36,501 nucleotides of DNA, from contig JAFYGI010000052.1 in NCBI GenBank assembly GCA_017543265.1, positions 1-36,501 of the forward strand. Direction: 5' to 3'. Both the position numbers and the translations under genes were made by a program. Below are positions 32,618 through 36,501 of this stretch, one piece after another. Source of the DNA: Bacillota bacterium (GTDB lineage Bacteria; Bacillota; Clostridia; Lachnospirales; CAG-274). Positions within the stretch are counted from its first letter, which is position 1. Each line of letters opens with the position of its first letter. A model generated the notes under the pieces. It did not search any database, was not told where the DNA came from, and worked only from the letters and a program-made list of their open reading frames with translations.

Positions 32618-34708
32618 ATGAGACCTTCATTATATATAAACAGGGAGCTTAGCTGGCTGGAGTTTAACTACCGCGTACTGGAGGAGGCGCTTGACAAGAC
32701 CAATCCCATACTGGAGCGCTTTAAATTTCTTGCGATAACCGCCTCCAATATGGACGAGTTTTTCATGGTGCGCGTTGCGGGTCTTACCGAGCAGCACGAG
32801 GCAGGCAGTCACAGACCCGACCCCGCGGGGCTGACCCCGAAGGAGCAGCTCGATGCGATATCCGCCGCGGCGCATGATATGATGGTGCAGCAGTACAACT
32901 GCCTTAACCGCCAGCTTATGCCGCAGCTGGAGCAAAACGGCATAAAATTTGTCAAATATGACGAGCTGACCGAGGATGAAGCGGACTATGTAAAGACCTA
33001 CTTTAACACAACGCTCTTTCCCATCATTACCCCAATGGCAATAGACAAAAGCCGCCCGTTCCCGCTTGTTGCGGGCAAAAGCCTTAACTTTATCGTGGAG
33101 ATAGACGGCAAGGACGAGGAATGTTATGCCTTTGTGCAGGTGCCAAGCGTGGTAAGCCGCGTATTTGCCCTGCCCTCGGGCAATCGCTATATACTTTTGG
33201 AGGACATTATCCGCAAACATACCGACAAGCTTTTCAAGGGCTACAAGGTACTCGGCGAGGCTTGTTTCCGCATAATACGAAACGGTGACCTTGAAATAGA
33301 CGAGGAGGATACACACGACCTTTTAAGCGAGATAGAGGAAAGCGTAAAGCAGCGCAGGCGCGGTCAGGTCGTGCGTCTTGAGGTGGAAAAGGACATAAGC
33401 ACAAAAAGCTTTGCATTTTTAAAGCGCGAACTGCACTCCGAGGACGAGAACATATACAAAGTGAACGGCCCCCTCGATTTGACGGTATGCTTTGCCATAG
33501 GTGCGCTCGATGCCCCGCCCGGGCTGTCGGATGCGCCCATGCCGCCCATACCCCGTCCCGAATTTGAGGACAGAAACATTTTTGATGTTATACGCGAGGG
33601 TGACATACTGCTGCACCACCCCTACGACAGCTTTGATGCCGTGGTGGATCTGGTAAGGCAGGCGGCTGCCGACCCGAATGTGCTGGCCATAAAGCAGACA
33701 CTTTACCGCGTATCGGGCAATTCGCCCATTATACACGCGCTTATACAGGCGGCAGAAAACGGCAAGCAGGTAACTGTACTGGTAGAGCTTAAGGCGCGTT
33801 TTGACGAGGAAAACAACATCATCTGGGCAAGAACGCTTGAAAAAGCGGGCTGTCACGTTATATACGGCCTTGTGGGTCTTAAAACGCACTGTAAGCTTTG
33901 TCTTGTCGTGCGGCAGGAGGATGACGGCATACGCCGCTATGTACACCTCGGCACGGGAAATTACAATGACAAGACCGCAAAGACCTACACCGATCTTGGC
34001 CTTATGACCGCAAAGGAAAGCTACGGCAAGGATATATCGGCACTTTTCAACGTGCTGACGGGCTACTCCAAGGAGACCGACCACAGCCGTATCGCCGTTG
34101 CGCCCACAGGGCTCAGGCAGATGTTTGCCGCCGCCATAAAGCGCGAGACGGAAAACGCCAGAAAGGGTCGCCCCGCGCGGATAATAGCAAAAATGAACTC
34201 ACTTGTGGATGTAAAGATAATAGACCTTTTGTACGAGGCATCGCAGGCGGGTGTGGAGATAAAGCTGATAGTGCGCGGCATCTGCTGTCTGCGCTCGGGC
34301 GTTGCGGGCATAAGCGACAACATAACCGTTATAAGCATAGTGGGACGTTTTTTGGAGCACAGCCGCATATACTACTTTGAAAATGCGGGCTCGCCCGTTA
34401 TCTGGCTGGCCTCCGCCGATTGGATGCCGCGAAACCTTGACCGCCGTGTGGAGGTGGCATTTGAGATATCGGACGAAAGGCTCCGCCAAAAGCTGCGCGA
34501 AATACTGGATATTACGCTTAGGGATACCGTAAAGGCAAGAGTACAGCAAAGCGACACCATACGCTACAAGCGCATAGACAAGCGCGGCAAGGAACTTATC
34601 CAGTCCCAGAACGCCTTTTATGACGAGGCAAAAAAATACTACTCCGATTTTAAAAAGGAAAAAACAAAAGACGTATTTATCCCCGTGTTCAGCGGGCAAA
34701 ACCAATAA
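32618..34708 (+). CDS. ppk1: Polyphosphate kinase 1
   Basis: This 696-residue Ppk1 has the N-terminal domain (INRELSWLEFNYRVLEEA, ASNMDEFFMVRVAGL) and the catalytic phospholipase D-like half. The autophosphorylated His is H443 in RYVHLGTGNYND, and the second conserved His is H581 in LEHSRIYYF. Other motifs are YRVSGNSPI and VELKARFDEENN. It makes polyphosphate from ATP and can run in reverse. AAAGGGGTGATGTG precedes the ATG, 1 nt after the ppx-like stop, so translation is coupled. A strong terminator follows. Confidence 0.97.
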   Translation: MRPSLYINRELSWLEFNYRVLEEALDKTNPILERFKFLAITASNMDEFFMVRVAGLTEQHEAGSHRPDPAGLTPKEQLDAISAAAHDMMVQQYNCLNRQLMPQLEQNGIKFVKYDELTEDEADYVKTYFNTTLFPIITPMAIDKSRPFPLVAGKSLNFIVEIDGKDEECYAFVQVPSVVSRVFALPSGNRYILLEDIIRKHTDKLFKGYKVLGEACFRIIRNGDLEIDEEDTHDLLSEIEESVKQRRRGQVVRLEVEKDISTKSFAFLKRELHSEDENIYKVNGPLDLTVCFAIGALDAPPGLSDAPMPPIPRPEFEDRNIFDVIREGDILLHHPYDSFDAVVDLVRQAAADPNVLAIKQTLYRVSGNSPIIHALIQAAENGKQVTVLVELKARFDEENNIIWARTLEKAGCHVIYGLVGLKTHCKLCLVVRQEDDGIRRYVHLGTGNYNDKTAKTYTDLGLMTAKESYGKDISALFNVLTGYSKETDHSRIAVAPTGLRQMFAAAIKRETENARKGRPARIIAKMNSLVDVKIIDLLYEASQAGVEIKLIVRGICCLRSGVAGISDNITVISIVGRFLEHSRIYYFENAGSPVIWLASADWMPRNLDRRVEVAFEISDERLRQKLREILDITLRDTVKARVQQSDTIRYKRIDKRGKELIQSQNAFYDEAKKYYSDFKKEKTKDVFIPVFSGQNQ

Positions 34709-34712
34709 AAAA

Positions 34713-34751
34713 GCTGCGGTAGCGGGACATCCCGACTGCCGCAGTTTTTTT
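34713..34751. terminator. Bidirectional intrinsic terminator
   Basis: CTGCGGTAGCGGG (34714-34726) pairs with CCCGACTGCCGCAG (34731-34744) with one small internal mismatch. It has A6 on the left and T7 on the right. It ends ppk1 and the spoIIA operon. Confidence 0.92.
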
Positions 34752-35448
34752 ACATTTCTTTACGCATTTTTTCCAGTATCTTTTTTTCCAGCCTTGATAC
34801 CTGCACCTGTGAAATACCCATTATCCGTGCGGTCTGCACCTGTGTTTTGTCCATGTAATATCTCAGCTTTATTATCCTGCGCTCTCTTTCCCTCAGGGCG
34901 GCTATGGCCAGCTTCAGCGCAAGCCGTTCTTCCATGCCCTCGGAGCTTTGCCTGCTGTCGGGCTGAACGTCGCCGCGCTGTGTTTTGCTGTCGTTTGCGA
35001 GGGGCTCGTCCAATGACTGCACGCAATACGGTATATCGCCGGCCTGTATCACCTGCTCGGGGCTTATGTCAAGCGCCGCCGACAGTTCACTTACGGTGGG
35101 TGTGCGGCCGTTTTTCTTTTCCATATCCTCGCGTGCGGAAAGTATCTTCGCAGACCGCTCTTTAAGCGTGCGTGACACCTTTATCATGCCGTCGTCGCGC
35201 AGAAAACGGCGTATCTCGCCTATAACAAGCGGCACGGCGTAGGTGGAAAACTTTACGCCAAAGCCCGTGTCAAAGCGCTGTATCGCCTTTATAAGCCCGA
35301 TATTGCCTATCTGGTACAGATCGTCCCTGTCGCAGCCGCGGTTGACAAAGCGCATAACTATACTCCACACCAGCCTTGAATTTTCGCGTACAAGCTGTTC
35401 CTGCGCAGCCTTGTCGCCCCGCTGCGCCCTGATTATCAGTTCCGACAT
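34750..35448 (-). CDS. sigF: RNA polymerase forespore sigma factor SigF
   Basis: This 232-residue sigma-70 family factor has region 2 (DDLYQIGNIGLIKAIQRFD, KFSTYAVPLVIGEIRRFLRD), a short region 3 (GRTPTVSELSAALDISPEQV) and region 4 (RIIKLRYYMDKTQVQTARIM and the helix ISQVQVSRLEKKIL). The size and the position after spoIIAA-spoIIAB identify it as SigF rather than SigG. It directs the earliest forespore genes and is held by SpoIIAB. The start is 1 nt after the spoIIAB stop with AGGGGAT upstream. The 3' end lies inside the shared terminator region. Confidence 0.95.
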   Translation of the reverse strand: MSELIIRAQRGDKAAQEQLVRENSRLVWSIVMRFVNRGCDRDDLYQIGNIGLIKAIQRFDTGFGVKFSTYAVPLVIGEIRRFLRDDGMIKVSRTLKERSAKILSAREDMEKKNGRTPTVSELSAALDISPEQVIQAGDIPYCVQSLDEPLANDSKTQRGDVQPDSRQSSEGMEERLALKLAIAALRERERRIIKLRYYMDKTQVQTARIMGISQVQVSRLEKKILEKMRKEM

Positions 35449-35449
35449 T

Positions 35450-35869
35450 TTATCCCCTCAGTTTCCTTGTCATGGAAATTTTTGTACCCCTGCCCTTTTC
35501 CGACACCACATCCACCTCGTCCATAAAGGCCTCCATTACCGTAAAGCCCATGCCCGAGCGTTCACAATCGGGACGTGTGGTAAAAAGCGGCTTTCGGGCG
35601 GCCGCAATATCATCTATGCCGACCCCCGTATCGCTTATTTCTATGTACACCGTATCTTCGTCAAGCCTTGCACGCATATCCACCATGCCCTCTTTGCCGT
35701 TATAGCCGTGGATTATGGCATTTGTCACGGCCTCCGAAACGGCGGTCTTGATATCGGACATTTCGTTTACCGTCGGGTCGCGCGGCAGCAGAAAGGCAGA
35801 TATGCACATCCTTGCAAAGGCCTCGTTTTCCGACAGGGCGCTGAAGCTTATGCTGAATTTGTTCTCCAT
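35450..35869 (-). CDS. spoIIAB: Anti-sigma F factor SpoIIAB
   Basis: This 139-residue GHKL-type kinase/anti-sigma factor has the N-box AVSEAVTNAIIHGY, the G1 box ISDTGVGIDD and the G2 box ERSGMGFTVMEAF. It binds SigF with ATP and phosphorylates SpoIIAA. ATG 35869 is used with AGGGGTGA 5 nt upstream; a GTG at 35878 would overlap the upstream stop and its own site. It starts 1 nt after the spoIIAA stop and 1 nt separates it from sigF, as in the usual operon. Confidence 0.97.
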   Translation of the reverse strand: MENKFSISFSALSENEAFARMCISAFLLPRDPTVNEMSDIKTAVSEAVTNAIIHGYNGKEGMVDMRARLDEDTVYIEISDTGVGIDDIAAARKPLFTTRPDCERSGMGFTVMEAFMDEVDVVSEKGRGTKISMTRKLRG

Positions 35870-35870
35870 A

Positions 35871-36215
35871 CTACTCACCCCTCAGCGCCGCAAGCGCAAG
35901 CCTTGCGTTATCATAACAATCTATTATTTTATTAAGCCCCGAAAGGGTAAATATCTTCATCAGCTCGCCGCTGACCGCCACCGCCGCCAGACTGCCGCCG
36001 AATATCTCCGTTTCCTTATAGCGCCCTATCAGCATACCCACGCCCGAGCTGTCCATAAAGCTGACATCCGCAAAGTCGATAACTATATTTTTACAGCGTG
36101 AGCGCCTGAAGCTGCGCGTTATGCCGTCGCTTATCTCCTGTGCCGTGTGGTGGTCTATATCCCCGCCAAGGCGCACCAGCAGCGTTGCACCGTCTTTTTT
36201 GTACTTTATGTTCAT
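35871..36215 (-). CDS. spoIIAA: Anti-sigma F factor antagonist SpoIIAA
   Basis: This 114-residue STAS-domain protein has the phosphorylation motif FMDSSGVGML, where Ser57 matches B. subtilis Ser58. Unphosphorylated SpoIIAA releases SigF from SpoIIAB; the SpoIIE phosphatase (not in the window) resets it. The start follows GGGAGGT. It is the first gene of the operon. Confidence 0.97.
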   Translation of the reverse strand: MNIKYKKDGATLLVRLGGDIDHHTAQEISDGITRSFRRSRCKNIVIDFADVSFMDSSGVGMLIGRYKETEIFGGSLAAVAVSGELMKIFTLSGLNKIIDCYDNARLALAALRGE

Positions 36216-36254
36216 AAATTTACCTCCCGTAATAATTTACAATTATTTCCAATT

Positions 36255-36282
36255 ATTATAATACGCCCCGCCAACGGCAAAA
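36255..36282 (-). promoter_or_regulatory. Possible promoter of the spoIIA operon
   Basis: TATAAT on the minus strand (complement of 36255-36260) with a weak TTTTGC at 16 bp (complement of 36277-36282). In Bacillus this operon uses SigH; I did not find a convincing AGGANNT/GAAT pair here. Confidence 0.3.
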
Positions 36283-36310
36283 TCAACTTTTTTCGTCCGA
36301 CAAAATACGC

Positions 36311-36340
36311 AAAAAAAGGCGGTACATTCAATGTACCGCC
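36311..36340 (-). terminator. Intrinsic terminator of the dockerin-protein gene
   Basis: GGCGGTACAT (36318-36327) pairs perfectly with ATGTACCGCC (36331-36340) around a 3-nt loop. On the minus strand it is followed by T7. Confidence 0.93.
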
Positions 36341-36349
36341 CGTCGCAGG

Positions 36350-36501
36350 TCATTTGTATTTTGTTTCCGCAGGCAGTACCACCGAGCCCTTCAATGTTTT
36401 TTGCAGGATAAGGGTGGCATCCGTTGCGGTTATATAGCCGTCGCAGTCCACATCCACATATTTCAGCCAATCATCGGTCTTTGACTGCAGGGGCAGCTGC
36501 A
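36350..36501 (-). CDS. Dockerin-domain protein, C-terminal fragment (cut by window edge)
   Basis: The minus strand is open from the right edge to a TGA at 36350-36352, giving 49 residues. They contain a type I dockerin calcium-binding repeat, YVDVDCDGYITATDATLI followed by LQKTLKGS: acidic residues at loop positions 1, 3 and 5, Gly at 6, Ile at 8 and Asp at 12, then the recognition helix. A short tail (VVLPAETKYK) ends the protein. Dockerins bind cohesins in cellulosomes or on cell surfaces. Only one repeat is in view; the first repeat and the catalytic or other domains lie beyond the edge. A strong terminator follows the stop. Confidence 0.85.
   Translation of the reverse strand, partial: QLPLQSKTDDWLKYVDVDCDGYITATDATLILQKTLKGSVVLPAETKYK

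Noticed and set aside
36243..36470. 75-codon minus-strand frame overlapping the dockerin fragment
   Set aside because: It runs through the terminator hairpin in a different frame, whereas the dockerin frame has a recognisable calcium-binding repeat and a stop just before the terminator.
1..36501. CRISPR array, prophage or insertion sequence
   Set aside because: No regularly spaced repeats, transposase, integrase or phage structural genes were seen. The only tandem repeat is the decamer at 43-82.

Overview
The window looks like chromosomal DNA of an anaerobic, endospore-forming Clostridia-type Bacillota. Sporulation genes occur at three separate loci: spoIVFA/spoIVFB, spoVS, and the complete spoIIAA-spoIIAB-sigF operon. 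A rubrerythrin and strong GGAGG-type ribosome binding sites also fit a Gram-positive anaerobe. The right edge holds the 3' end of a dockerin-domain protein, which suggests a cellulosome-type or dockerin-bearing gut or rumen relative (Oscillospirales/Ruminococcaceae-like). That placement is inference from gene content. No phage, insertion sequence, rRNA or CRISPR array is visible.

Layout. 1-400: tRNA-Arg(ACG) with its own promoter and terminator, preceded by a decamer repeat. 438-3043 (+): flavin reductase-like protein, YgiQ-type radical SAM protein, and a 47-residue membrane peptide. 3131-6056 (-): an exported cell-envelope operon with a VanX-type D,D-dipeptidase lipoprotein, an L,D-transpeptidase lipoprotein and a copper-amine-oxidase-N/HAD phosphatase fusion. 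6296-8360 (+): XRE/S24 autocleaving repressor, lipoprotein, purine nucleoside phosphorylase. 8444-11873 (-): HPr-like protein without the active histidine, rluB, dus, ilvE. 12128-13711 (+): spoIVFA (frame broken at an A9 tract) and spoIVFB. 13712-14894 (-): membrane protein, rpmF, yceD. 15183-15719 (+): rubrerythrin. 15778-19103 (-): YfhO-like membrane protein, zinc-ribbon protein, Tim44-like protein. 19276-23882 (+): dnaE and an M56 peptidase. 23966-30797 (-): zinc-ribbon protein, kduD-like SDR, spoVS, rnc, acpP, plsX, pfk, Na/Pi cotransporter. 31114-34708 (+): Ppx/GppA-like protein and ppk1. 34750-36215 (-): sigF, spoIIAB, spoIIAA. 36350-36501 (-): dockerin tail.

How the genes work together. 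SpoIIAA, SpoIIAB and SigF form the forespore sigma switch; SpoIVFA/SpoIVFB should act later in pro-sigma-K processing, and a SigE-like promoter precedes them. The Na/Pi-PhoU transporter is divergent from the ppx-like/ppk1 pair, which makes a phosphate/polyphosphate locus. PlsX, AcpP and Rnc are the fatty acid/phospholipid and RNase III group. The envelope operon at 3-6 kb joins D-Ala-D-Ala hydrolysis with L,D-crosslinking outside the membrane.

Most convergent gene pairs share one strong bidirectional hairpin terminator. The exception is spoIVFB against the membrane gene at 13712, where the stop codons abut. The most unusual items are the A9 slippery frameshift in spoIVFA, the Ppx/GppA-like protein with substituted catalytic residues in both domains, the extracytoplasmic VanX/L,D-transpeptidase operon, and the 14-bp inverted repeat bracketing the rubrerythrin promoter.
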